Positions 8,422-16,433 of a DNA stretch of 64,000 nt are shown here, piece after piece. This DNA is from BOG-994 sp049514215 (lineage in GTDB: Bacteria > Pseudomonadota > Gammaproteobacteria > Burkholderiales > Burkholderiaceae_D). The notes beneath the pieces are model-generated. The model was not told the origin of the DNA, ran no database searches, and saw nothing but the letters and a program-made list of their open reading frames with translations. The translations under genes were made by a program, and so were the position numbers. The stretch is from positions 1 to 64,000 of the forward strand of contig JBEKVI010000004.1 in NCBI GenBank assembly GCA_049514215.1, given 5' to 3'. Every line of letters begins with the position of its first letter. The first letter of the stretch is position 1.

Positions 8422-9525
8422 ATGAGCATCGAATTTATCGGCATGATCCAGAGCCAGAAGGTCTCTGAGATCCTGCCCGCCGAGGGGCCCGCGATCGACC
8501 GTGACTACGTGCGCGCGTTCGCCAAGGCCCACGAGGACGCCGGCTTCGACCGGATTCTCGTGCCCCATCATTCGACCGGTCCAAGCGCCACGCTCACGAT
8601 CGCCTACGCTGCAGCACACACCGAGCGGATCCATTTCATGCTGGCCCACCGTCCGGGCTTCACCGCCCCGACGCTTGCCGCACGGCAGATCGCCAGTCTC
8701 GATCAGTTCAGCGGAGGGCGTCTTGGCGTGCACTTCATCTCCGGCGGCTCGGATGACGAGCAAAGGCGCGACGGGGACTTTCTGTCGCATGACGAACGCT
8801 ATGATCGCACCGACGAATACCTCGACATCCTGCGTCGTATCTGGACCAGCGAGAAACCCTTTGATCACGAGGGCAAACACTACCGGTTCGTGGCGGGTTA
8901 CTCCGAAGTCAAGCCGCTACAAAAACCGCACGTCCCGATCTACTTCGGCGGAGCCTCTGCAGCCGCGATCCCGGTGGCAGGGAAATATGCCGATGTCTAC
9001 GCGCTGTGGGGCGAGTCGCTCGAGCAGGCACGCGAACTCACCACACGGGTTCGCGAAGAGGCGGCCAAACACGGTCGCACCGTCCGCTTTTCGGTCTCGT
9101 TTCGTCCGATTCTCGCCGCCACCGAGGAAGCGGCCTGGAGCCGCGCCGAACATATCCTAGCCGAGACCCGGCGCCTGCGCGTAGCCCAAGGTTATAGCCG
9201 TGGCGGGCCTCAGCAAAGCGAAGGGGCGAAGCGTCTTCTGGCTGCAGCAGAGCAGGGTTCCCGGGTCGACAAGCGCCTCTGGACGGAAATCGCGAAGGAG
9301 ACCGGTGGGCGCTCCAATACCACCGCGCTGGTCGGCACGCCTGCGCAGGTCGCCGACGCATTGCTCGACTACTTCGATCTGGGCGTGACCACCTTCCTCA
9401 TCCGCGGCTTCGATCCCCTGAGCGACGCAGAAGAATACGGACGCGAGCTTATTCCCTTAACGCGTCGACTCGTCGCTGAGCGTCTGGCCCAAACGCCAAA
9501 CGCGCAGGGCCGCCAAGCCGCGTAA
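8422..9525 (+). CDS. SsuD-like flavin-dependent alkanesulfonate monooxygenase
   Basis: Bacterial-luciferase-like (LLM) FMNH2-dependent monooxygenase, 367 residues. These enzymes cleave the C-S bond of alkanesulfonates, giving an aldehyde and sulfite. Family signatures seen: RPGFTAPTLAARQIASLD, SGGRLGVHFISGG, then DGDFLSHDERYDRTDEYLD, PIYFGGAS and DVYALWGE. The ATG at 8422 is preferred over one at 8413 because AAGGA then sits at a proper distance; at 8413 it would touch the start codon. It is followed by the binding-protein gene after 15 bases. SsuD needs a separate FMN reductase, and none is visible in the window. The natural substrate is unknown. Confidence 0.87.
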   Translation: MSIEFIGMIQSQKVSEILPAEGPAIDRDYVRAFAKAHEDAGFDRILVPHHSTGPSATLTIAYAAAHTERIHFMLAHRPGFTAPTLAARQIASLDQFSGGRLGVHFISGGSDDEQRRDGDFLSHDERYDRTDEYLDILRRIWTSEKPFDHEGKHYRFVAGYSEVKPLQKPHVPIYFGGASAAAIPVAGKYADVYALWGESLEQARELTTRVREEAAKHGRTVRFSVSFRPILAATEEAAWSRAEHILAETRRLRVAQGYSRGGPQQSEGAKRLLAAAEQGSRVDKRLWTEIAKETGGRSNTTALVGTPAQVADALLDYFDLGVTTFLIRGFDPLSDAEEYGRELIPLTRRLVAERLAQTPNAQGRQAA

Positions 9526-9540
9526 ATCCAATAAAACGAT

Positions 9541-10587
9541 ATGAAAACCGCCCCTACTCCTACCTCCCAACAACCGGGCCCGTCTGCGACGGAATCCGGA
9601 ATCTCCCGGCGCGCCCTGCTCAAAGCGGCAGGCGCGGCGGTCATCGCCGCACCCCTTGGAATCATCGGAACGCGCTCGTTCGCAGCCCCGCGCAAACTGA
9701 CTTTCGCCTGGAATGCGAGTGCTTTCTGCCTGACCCCCATTGTTGCCGCAGTCGAGCGCGGCTATTTCGAGAAAAACGGCCTCGAAGTTGAACTCATCAA
9801 CTACACCGGCTCGACCGACCAGCTGCTCGAATCGCTGGCCACCGGCAAGGCCGACGCTGCCGTGGGCATGATGCATCGCTGGCTCAAACCGCTTGAAGCG
9901 GGCTTCGACGTCAAGATCATCGGTAGCTCCCATGGCGGCTGCGTGCGCCTCATCGGTTCGCGCGCCGCCGGTGTCACCAAGCTCCAGGATCTGAAGGGCA
10001 AGACGGTGGGTGTGAGCGATCTCGCAAGCCCTGGCAAGAATTTCTTTGCGATCCTTCTCGCCAAAAATGGAATTGATGCCGATCACGAGGTCTCGTGGCG
10101 ACAGTATCCGGCCAATCTCCTCGGGATTGCGGTCGACAAGGGCGAGGTCCAGGCAATCGCCGATGGCGACCCGAATCTCTACCTGCTTGAAAAGCAAAAC
10201 CCGAATACCTATGTCGAACTCGCCACCAACTTGAGCGGAGAGTACGCCAACAAGGTGTGCTGCGTGATCGGTGCGCGCGGCGAGCTGGTCCGAAACGAGC
10301 GCGCGACGGCCGCCAATCTGGCGCGCGCGATCGTCGAAGCGTCCGACTTCGTCGCCGACAATCCCAACGAGGCGGCCAGGATCTTTGCCAAGTACTCGCC
10401 CAACGTGCCGCAGGATGATCTGCGCAAGCTCTACGCGACGCTCACGCACCATCACCACCCCGTCGGAAATGCGCTGCGCGACGAGATCGAGTTCTATGCA
10501 CGGGACTTCCAGACGGCGGGAATCCTGAAGAAAAGCACCGATCCCGCGCGCTTCTCACAGTTCGTCTACGCAGACGTGTTGGCCTAA
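9541..10587 (+). CDS. ABC transporter substrate-binding protein (SsuA/NMT1-like, Tat signal)
   Basis: Periplasmic solute-binding protein, 348 residues. A twin-arginine signal peptide is clear: SRRALLKAAGAAVIAAPLG with the arginines at 23-24. The mature part shows the SsuA/NMT1 pattern: VAAVERGYFEKNGLEVELI, STDQLLESLATGKADAAVGM, KLQDLKGKTVGVSDLAS. The gene lies between the SsuD-like monooxygenase and the permease, so sulfonates or related sulfur compounds are the expected ligands. NMT1-type proteins also bind taurine, nitrate and pyrimidines, so the ligand is an inference. No good Shine-Dalgarno sequence is seen before the ATG. Confidence 0.87.
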   Translation: MKTAPTPTSQQPGPSATESGISRRALLKAAGAAVIAAPLGIIGTRSFAAPRKLTFAWNASAFCLTPIVAAVERGYFEKNGLEVELINYTGSTDQLLESLATGKADAAVGMMHRWLKPLEAGFDVKIIGSSHGGCVRLIGSRAAGVTKLQDLKGKTVGVSDLASPGKNFFAILLAKNGIDADHEVSWRQYPANLLGIAVDKGEVQAIADGDPNLYLLEKQNPNTYVELATNLSGEYANKVCCVIGARGELVRNERATAANLARAIVEASDFVADNPNEAARIFAKYSPNVPQDDLRKLYATLTHHHHPVGNALRDEIEFYARDFQTAGILKKSTDPARFSQFVYADVLA

Positions 10588-10611
10588 GCGCTTCTTTAGA
10601 CGCACTCCGTA

Positions 10612-11730
10612 ATGACGTCGTCTCCTTCCGCCTTGTTGGCGTCTCGCCCCTATCCCGCCGAAGCGTTGCCGGTGCTTTCGGACGGGGCGAGCCCTGCGCC
10701 CGTCGCCGACTCCCTAGAGCCCGCCTTGTCTGCGGTGCCGACTGTCCCCCATGGCGTCGGATCGTTCTGGAGTTTGGGCCTTGGTCTGAAGGTGGTCTTA
10801 GCAGCGCTTTCCTGGATCGGCCTGGGTCTTTTGACAGGCCTGTGGCCCAATAAACTCGTTGGCTTTAGCGATTGGGCCTATACGCCGGAGTTCGGAATCA
10901 CGGCGGGCGCCTTCGGCGCGCTCCTTCTGGTTGCGGCCCTTCTGGGCCGCGATAGGAGCGTCATTGGGCGCTGGCTCTGCGCGGTCGCGCCCTGGCTCAT
11001 CGCGTTGGCACTCGTGCTCGGCCTTTGGGAAGTCGCGACCGCCAAGCGGGGCTGGCTTGTGCCGCCTTTTTTTGCTCCGCCCCAAAACCTGGTCGAGGTC
11101 TACCTCGAGGATTGGCGTCGCTTGGGCGATAGCGCCTGGCAGTCGATCCGACTCTTGCTGCAAGGTCTTGGCTTTGGCATTGCGGCCGGGTTTCTTACCG
11201 GTGTGTCCATCGGCTGGTCGCGCCAGGTGGGCTACTGGGTGCATCCGCTTCTGCGCCTGCTTGGACCCGTGCCGGCTTCGGCGCTCTTGCCGCTCGCGTT
11301 TTTCGCGTTTCCCTCGAGTCACGCGGCGGCCGTCTTTTTGATCGCTCTGGCCGCCTTCTTCCCGGTCGCCATCCTGACCTGGTCGGGCGTTGCCGGCGTA
11401 AACCGACAGTACTACGACGTCGCTCGCACACTGGGCGCCTCGGAGACGTTCCTGATACTGCGGGTCGCCATTCCCGCCGCGCTCCCCCAGGTTTTTGTGG
11501 GACTGTTCATGGGTCTGGGCGCCGCCTTTTCCGTGCTCGTCACCGCGGAGATGATGGGAGTCAAGGCGGGCCTGGGCTGGTATCTGACCTGGGCCCAGGG
11601 GTGGGCCTCCTATTCGAACATGTATGCGGCGCTCATCGTCATGGCGCTGGTGTGCTCGGGAACCGTCACGCTCTTGTTCGTGCTGCGCGATCACGTTCTG
11701 TCCTGGCAGAAGGGGACGCTCAAGTGGTGA
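10612..11730 (+). CDS. ABC transporter permease (SsuC-like) with long N-terminal extension
   Basis: Inner-membrane permease of the sulfonate/taurine/nitrate type, 372 residues. The core has several membrane helices and the cytoplasmic loop DVARTLGASETFLILRVAIPAALP, matching the EAA motif. SsuC proteins are usually near 260 residues. The extra part here is about 60 polar, Ala/Pro/Ser-rich residues followed by two or more additional hydrophobic segments before the core (VAPWLIALALVLGLWEVA). The last codons overlap the start of the ATPase gene by four bases (GTGA). The start used has no clear ribosome site, so part of the polar extension could be untranslated. Confidence 0.86.
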   Translation: MTSSPSALLASRPYPAEALPVLSDGASPAPVADSLEPALSAVPTVPHGVGSFWSLGLGLKVVLAALSWIGLGLLTGLWPNKLVGFSDWAYTPEFGITAGAFGALLLVAALLGRDRSVIGRWLCAVAPWLIALALVLGLWEVATAKRGWLVPPFFAPPQNLVEVYLEDWRRLGDSAWQSIRLLLQGLGFGIAAGFLTGVSIGWSRQVGYWVHPLLRLLGPVPASALLPLAFFAFPSSHAAAVFLIALAAFFPVAILTWSGVAGVNRQYYDVARTLGASETFLILRVAIPAALPQVFVGLFMGLGAAFSVLVTAEMMGVKAGLGWYLTWAQGWASYSNMYAALIVMALVCSGTVTLLFVLRDHVLSWQKGTLKW

Positions 11731-12539
11731 ATGCCGCCTTGGCCCACGCGTTTACGGGGAGCGCCTCCGAGGCGAGCCAGCGGCGCGGCGCGCACATCGC
11801 GCTTGCCAAGGTCTCGCACGAGTTCGCGCTCGCGAGCGGCCCCTTACCGGTCTTAGCGAACATCAATCTCACGATCCGGGAGGGCGAGTTTGTCGCTCTT
11901 CTGGGCCCAAGCGGTTGCGGCAAATCGACGCTCTTGCGTCTTGTGGCCGGTCTCGAGCCGGCCACCACGGGACAGATCACCCATGATGCCCTGCCGATCC
12001 GCCGACCCGAGCCCAGCCGCATCGTCGTCTTTCAGGACCCCACGCTCTTTCCCTGGCGTACCGTGTGGGACAACGTTGCGCTGGGGCTTCAGGCGCGGGG
12101 CCTTCTCAAATCGGCGCGCCATCGGGTCGACGAGGCGCTCGATCTCGTGGGACTTTCGAGCTTTGCCAGGGTCCATCCCCATCAGCTCTCCGGAGGCATG
12201 GCCCAACGTGTCGCGCTCGCGCGCGCGCTCGTCAACGATCCGAGCCTGCTGGTACTCGACGAGCCCCTGGGCAGGCTCGACTCGCTCACGCGTTTGAGCA
12301 TGCAAAGCGAACTGGTCGCGCTCTGGCAAACAAAGGGCTTTTCGGCATTGCTCGTCACGCACGACATCGAAGAAGCCCTGTTCATGTCGCAGCGCGTCGT
12401 TGTGTTAAGCGAGCGCCCCGCTCAAATCATTGCCGAGCTGGACAATGACCTTCCTTATCCGCGCCATCGCGGTGACGCGAGGCTCGCCGAGATGCGCCAC
12501 GAAGTCCTTCGACACCTGGGCCTGGATGCGAACTGGTAG
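11727..12539 (+). CDS. ABC transporter ATP-binding protein (SsuB-like)
   Basis: Cytoplasmic ATPase that drives the adjacent permease, 270 residues from a GTG start that overlaps the permease stop (GTGA). Walker A GPSGCGKST is at about residues 60-68, the Q-loop at VVFQDPTLFPW, the signature LSGGMAQR near 158 and Walker B LLVLDEPLG near 179, followed by the switch histidine in LLVTHDIEEAL. All motifs are intact. The open frame continues upstream of 11727 inside the permease, but the coupled GTG gives a normal family length. It belongs to the nitrate/sulfonate/taurine ATPase group by pattern. Confidence 0.93.
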   Translation: MNAALAHAFTGSASEASQRRGAHIALAKVSHEFALASGPLPVLANINLTIREGEFVALLGPSGCGKSTLLRLVAGLEPATTGQITHDALPIRRPEPSRIVVFQDPTLFPWRTVWDNVALGLQARGLLKSARHRVDEALDLVGLSSFARVHPHQLSGGMAQRVALARALVNDPSLLVLDEPLGRLDSLTRLSMQSELVALWQTKGFSALLVTHDIEEALFMSQRVVVLSERPAQIIAELDNDLPYPRHRGDARLAEMRHEVLRHLGLDANW

Positions 12540-12569
12540 GCCCGTCTCGCCGATTCAGGAATCCCCTTC

Positions 12570-13736
12570 GTGCTGGACCCTCGGCTTGGACCGATGCTAA
12601 TCCAGGAGGGCGTCATCCGACTCGCCGAGGGCCTGGAGACCGGCCTTCTTGGCCTTTTGCATCGCGCAGGACTTGCCCCCGATGTCGACGGACAACCGGG
12701 CTGGCCGTTCGCGGTCCGCTTTGCAAGCGAGACCCTTCTCATCGACCTGGGGCTTGCCCGAAAGCTGTCGCTTTTTCTTTCCATGGTGTTACTGGCCCTC
12801 CTGCTCCTGGCAGCCTGCGCGATCTGGCGCCGGGCCCGGCTGCCGCTCTTCGCAGCCGCTCTCGTGCTCTTTCTCGCCGCACCCTGGCCCGATTTCTCCC
12901 TCCTCGTGGCGCAGGCGTATCCCACGAGCTTTCATCGATCCCCGGCGCGATTTGATGCGGCCTCGATCCGATCCGGCGTCGCGCTCTACCAGAAAAACTG
13001 TGCCGACTGCCACGGCCAGGATGGCCAGGGCGAGGGTCCCCGCGCCCCCGATCCGCCGATGTGGCCCCCTCGCATCAGCGCAGAGCTTCTTGCGCGGCGT
13101 ATCGAGGGTGAAGTCTTCTGGCATATCCGAGCAGGCATGCATGATCGGCACGGGATTGCCACCATGCCCGGTTTCGCGGACCAACTGGACCCTGCCCAGG
13201 TGTGGTCGATCCTCGACGCGCTTCGGGCGCTCGCGGCCGGCGCCAGCGTGCGCGAGGAAGCGGCGTGGGCCGCGCCCGTGCGCGCACCGGAGGTCGAGGT
13301 GCGCTGCCCGGGCTTGGGCATCCAGCCTTTGAGCCGACTGCGGGGTCAACGGGTGCGGATCGTGGCCTCGCCGTCGATGATCGCTTTGCCACGCGAGGAT
13401 CCGCGTCTTGTCACGATCGCGCTCGTGCCGGCGCACGAGGCGCCATCCGGCGGTGCCACCTGCGTCATCGAAGGCGAGGAAGCCTACGATGCCTATGCCC
13501 TTCTGGCCGGGACCGACCCTCAGCGTTTTGCGGGAACCCAACTCATCATCGATCGCGCCGGATGGCTCAGGGCAAGGGCGGCTCCAGGATCAAAAGGATG
13601 GTCGCGCGACGACCTCCTCTGCCGCTCAGCGAATGCAAGACTCAGCGCAGGTCCGCGCCCTGACGGTCTGGGAGATCTGATCGCCGCCATGGACGCCGAC
13701 CCGGTGCGCGTGGGACGTCTGGGCGCGACGCATTGA
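12570..13736 (+). CDS. Membrane-anchored c-type cytochrome, unrecognised C-terminal half
   Basis: Predicted c-type cytochrome, 388 residues. Two hydrophobic segments (about 66-84 and 92-104) anchor it. One haem c site CADCH follows at residues 144-148, with a probable axial Met in ATMPGF near residue 196. Residues about 220-388 form a second part with four cysteines that I do not recognise. A GTG at 12570 with AGGA about ten bases upstream is used; an in-frame ATG at 12594 is the alternative. It lies 30 bases after the ATPase gene in the sulfonate-type operon, where a cytochrome is unexpected. It may take electrons from a periplasmic oxidation; that is inference. Confidence 0.72.
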   Translation: MLDPRLGPMLIQEGVIRLAEGLETGLLGLLHRAGLAPDVDGQPGWPFAVRFASETLLIDLGLARKLSLFLSMVLLALLLLAACAIWRRARLPLFAAALVLFLAAPWPDFSLLVAQAYPTSFHRSPARFDAASIRSGVALYQKNCADCHGQDGQGEGPRAPDPPMWPPRISAELLARRIEGEVFWHIRAGMHDRHGIATMPGFADQLDPAQVWSILDALRALAAGASVREEAAWAAPVRAPEVEVRCPGLGIQPLSRLRGQRVRIVASPSMIALPREDPRLVTIALVPAHEAPSGGATCVIEGEEAYDAYALLAGTDPQRFAGTQLIIDRAGWLRARAAPGSKGWSRDDLLCRSANARLSAGPRPDGLGDLIAAMDADPVRVGRLGATH

Positions 13737-13859
13737 GCCTCGCTGGTCTACGCAGGACGCATATCGATCGCCGCAAAGGTTCGTTGTTTGGGCTCGATTC
13801 GCCGCGTATGGTGGGCCCAGCGCCAGCCCCATGGCGTACCCGATTCAGGACTGAAAAAG

Positions 13860-14687
13860 ATGAGCGCGACCCAACCTTTGACCAGGGAAGATGAAAAAGC
13901 CGGTCTAAAACTCCACCCACAGCCGGTGCGTCGCGACTGGTTCGATCCTGCCACAGGGGAACGCAGCTTGGCCGCCGAGAGGCTCCACCGTCAGCAGCGG
14001 CTCGCAGGCGCCTTTCGGCTCTTCGCCCGTTTGGGATTCGACCACGGATTGGCGGGCCACATCACCGCGCGCGACCCCGAGCTCACGGACCATTTCTGGG
14101 TCAATCCGTTCGGACTTCATTTCTCCCGAATTCGCGTGTCGGACTTGCTCCTCGTGAATTCAAAAGGCGAGATCGCTTTTGGACAGGGCCCCTTGAACCG
14201 TGCGGCTTTTGCAATCCATGCAGCGCTTCATGAAGCCCGTCCCGACGTGATCTCGGCGGCACACACCCATTCCCTGCATGGCAAGGCCTTCTCCGCCCTG
14301 GGTCGAAAGCTCGAGCCACTGTCGCAGGACGACTGCGTGTTCTACCAGGATCATGGGCTCTTCGAAGGCTTTAGCGGCGTGGTCTATGAGACCAGCGAAG
14401 GTCAGCGTATTGCACAGGCACTAGGCCCCGCCAAGGCCGTGATCCTGAAAAATCACGGCATCCTGACCGCGGGTCCGAGCGTGGAGGCCGCGGTATGGTG
14501 GTATATCGCCTTCGAGAACGCCTGCCGCGCGCAACTCTTAGCCAACGCGGCCGGAACACCTGAAGCGATCCCGCATGATCTTGCCCAGCTCACGCACGAC
14601 CAGATTGGCGGACCGAGCGGTGCCGCGCACGCCTTTGACGCGCTTTGGAATGGACTCGTCGAGACCGAGCCCCAGCTTCTCTCATGA
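13860..14687 (+). CDS. Class II aldolase/adducin family protein
   Basis: Zinc-dependent class II aldolase/adducin-fold protein, 275 residues. Zinc ligands are visible as HTH at about 135-137 and the later KNHG histidine near 199. The N-terminal part contains ARLGFDHGLAGHITARDP, the standard family entry motif. Family members cleave or epimerise sugar phosphates, or decarboxylate; many orphan members have unknown substrates. The ATG at 13860 is chosen because upstream codons are not family-like and an AGGA lies within reach. The stop overlaps the next gene (ATGA), tying it to a substrate-binding protein in the sulfur cluster. It might process the carbon skeleton released from a sulfonate; unproven. 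Confidence 0.86.
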   Translation: MSATQPLTREDEKAGLKLHPQPVRRDWFDPATGERSLAAERLHRQQRLAGAFRLFARLGFDHGLAGHITARDPELTDHFWVNPFGLHFSRIRVSDLLLVNSKGEIAFGQGPLNRAAFAIHAALHEARPDVISAAHTHSLHGKAFSALGRKLEPLSQDDCVFYQDHGLFEGFSGVVYETSEGQRIAQALGPAKAVILKNHGILTAGPSVEAAVWWYIAFENACRAQLLANAAGTPEAIPHDLAQLTHDQIGGPSGAAHAFDALWNGLVETEPQLLS

Positions 14688-15643
14688 AGGTAAACCCTGG
14701 CCGCCGGCGTCTCGTGCGCACTCTGGCGTATGGGCTTACGCCCCCGCTACTGGGCCTTCCCGCCATTCGGTCCTGGTCTGAGCCCCTTGTCCTTCGCGCG
14801 GGCGATCAGAAGGGGGGACTGCATGCACTCCTGGACGCGGCCAACGGATTGCAGGATCTCCCCTACACCCTGCACTGGGACGAGTTTCCCGCCGCTGCCC
14901 CGCTTGCCGAAGCGCTGAATGCCGAAGCGGTCGACTTTGGTCCGATCGGCGATGCCCCGCTCCTATTCGCGCGCGCGGCGGGCGTTCCCATCAAGGCATT
15001 CGCCGTGAACCGATCGGATCCCTACGGCACGGCGCTCCTCGTGCGGCCGGACTCCAGCCTCGCTGGTGCAGCGGACCTGAAGGGAAAGAAGATCGGCACG
15101 AACCGCGGATCGATCGGGCATTACATTGCGCTCAAGGCTCTCGCCTCCGCAGGCCTGAAACTCGATGCCGCTGAATTTCGCTTTCTGCCCCCGGCCGACG
15201 CCAAGCTGGCGCTGACCCAGGGTTCAATCGATGCCTGGGCCACCTGGGAGCCCTATACAGCGATGGCCGAAGTCGCAGGTCACGCGCGCGTGCTCGTCAA
15301 TGGACGGGGGCTGTCTTCGGGGCTGAGCTTCCTGGCGGCCACCGAGGGGGCCCTCGCCAAAAAGCGCGCCGCGCTCACGGAGTTCGCCACCCGCGCCGTG
15401 CGCGCACAGGCCTGGTCCGATCAGCATGTGGCTGAATTCTCCGCTGTGCTCGCGCGATCGATCGGCATTCCCGAAGCAGCCGCCCGCCTGCAGTTCGAGC
15501 GGCGTGCCCAGCACTGGATCCCGGTCAGCGAGGAGGTGATCGCCGATCAGCAACAGACGGCGGACTTCCTGCATAGCGCGGGACTGCTGCGCGATCGACT
15601 GGATGTGAGAACGAGCTTTGATACCGGCTCGCACGTGGCTTAG
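14684..15643 (+). CDS. Second ABC substrate-binding protein (SsuA/NMT1-like)
   Basis: Exported solute-binding protein, 319 residues, of the SsuA/NMT1 type. The signal peptide is basic then hydrophobic (RRRLVRTLAYGLTPPLLG). The mature part has EALNAEAVDFGPIGDAPLLFARAAG in two conserved pieces, DLKGKKIGTNRGSIGHY and QGSIDAWATWEPY, which are strong SsuA hallmarks. Its ATG overlaps the aldolase stop. No permease or ATPase follows, so it likely feeds the transporter encoded just upstream, widening its ligand range. It is clearly diverged from the first binding protein and not a recent copy. Confidence 0.87.
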   Translation: MKVNPGRRRLVRTLAYGLTPPLLGLPAIRSWSEPLVLRAGDQKGGLHALLDAANGLQDLPYTLHWDEFPAAAPLAEALNAEAVDFGPIGDAPLLFARAAGVPIKAFAVNRSDPYGTALLVRPDSSLAGAADLKGKKIGTNRGSIGHYIALKALASAGLKLDAAEFRFLPPADAKLALTQGSIDAWATWEPYTAMAEVAGHARVLVNGRGLSSGLSFLAATEGALAKKRAALTEFATRAVRAQAWSDQHVAEFSAVLARSIGIPEAAARLQFERRAQHWIPVSEEVIADQQQTADFLHSAGLLRDRLDVRTSFDTGSHVA

Positions 15644-15704
15644 AGGCGACGGGAGTGATCGGGCCCGCCTGCAAAACGCGTGATCCCGAGCCCGGAGAAT
15701 TCCT

Positions 15705-16166
15705 TTAGCTTTGCCCGACGTCGCCGACCCACTTGGAGCGCGTTGCCGGTTCCGTCTGGAATCGGCGATTAAGCTCCATCGAGCCGGCGTGGTTGGCCAG
15801 GACGACCTCCACTCCTGCGGCGCGCAGGCGATCCTCGCTGGTCTCGAAATCCTGGGTATTCACGTTATCGAGAATGACGACGCGCGGAATCCGAAAAAGC
15901 AAGATGGCGCCCGTGCACATGACACAGGGCGAGAGGGTCGTATAGAGCGTCGCGCGCGAGAAGTCGAAGCCGTGTCCAGCTTGCTCCAGGCAGTCCATTT
16001 CGCCATGAAGTACATTGCTTCCCTTCTGAAAGCGCTGGTTGTGTCCCACGGCAATGACGGCCTCATCCAGCATGAGTGCAGCACCCACGGGAACGCCTCC
16101 CGCATTAAAGCTCTTCGCGGCTTGCTGGTAGGCCGTCTCGATCCCTACCTTGTCCCAATCACTCAT
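15705..16166 (-). CDS. Cytosine deaminase, yeast Fcy1-like
   Basis: Zinc-dependent nucleobase deaminase of the small CDA fold, 153 residues. Zinc and catalytic residues: H54-x-E56 in VLHGEMDCLE, and C81/C84 in TLSPCVMCTGAILLF. The phrase TLSPCxMCTGAI and the overall length resemble the fungal cytosine deaminase Fcy1 more than the tRNA-adenosine deaminase TadA or bacterial CodA (an unrelated TIM barrel). Expected reaction: cytosine to uracil plus ammonia. The start has GAGG upstream. It converges with the second binding-protein gene. Guanine deaminase or another nucleobase substrate is possible. Confidence 0.8.
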   Translation of the reverse strand: MSDWDKVGIETAYQQAAKSFNAGGVPVGAALMLDEAVIAVGHNQRFQKGSNVLHGEMDCLEQAGHGFDFSRATLYTTLSPCVMCTGAILLFRIPRVVILDNVNTQDFETSEDRLRAAGVEVVLANHAGSMELNRRFQTEPATRSKWVGDVGQS

Positions 16167-16433
16167 TCCAGGTCCTCATCCGGGGCGACTTCATGAAATA
16201 GTACGAGCGCAGCGAGTGCGCTTGGGCTTGAGCCCGCCATTGAAGTCTACCGAATCCTGACCGATTTGGCGGATTGGCATGAAAAGGAGGGCCGCTCGCG
16301 TTCGCACCCGGATACGCCGAGCTCCGTGGCGGAAATCCAAATTGGTCCGGCCCCACCCACGGACCTGTCCTGCTCCTGGAGCGCGACGAAGGCCCCGGGC
16401 GCATCGGTCTTGCAGTGGGGCCGCGACTTCATC

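Noticed and set aside
9457..10458. Long open frame antisense to the binding-protein gene
   Set aside because: It is a shadow of the plus-strand gene, whose Tat signal and binding-protein motifs are unmistakable; the antisense protein shows no recognisable motif.
10798..11694. Long minus-strand frame across the SsuC-like permease
   Set aside because: Charged, repetitive product that mirrors the permease codons; no start site or family features.
16196..16433. Possible short genes between the cytosine deaminase and cyclase genes
   Set aside because: Candidate proteins run into the cyclase gene and have no family features; two small hairpins (GGGCTTGAGCCC near 16224) lack a T tract.
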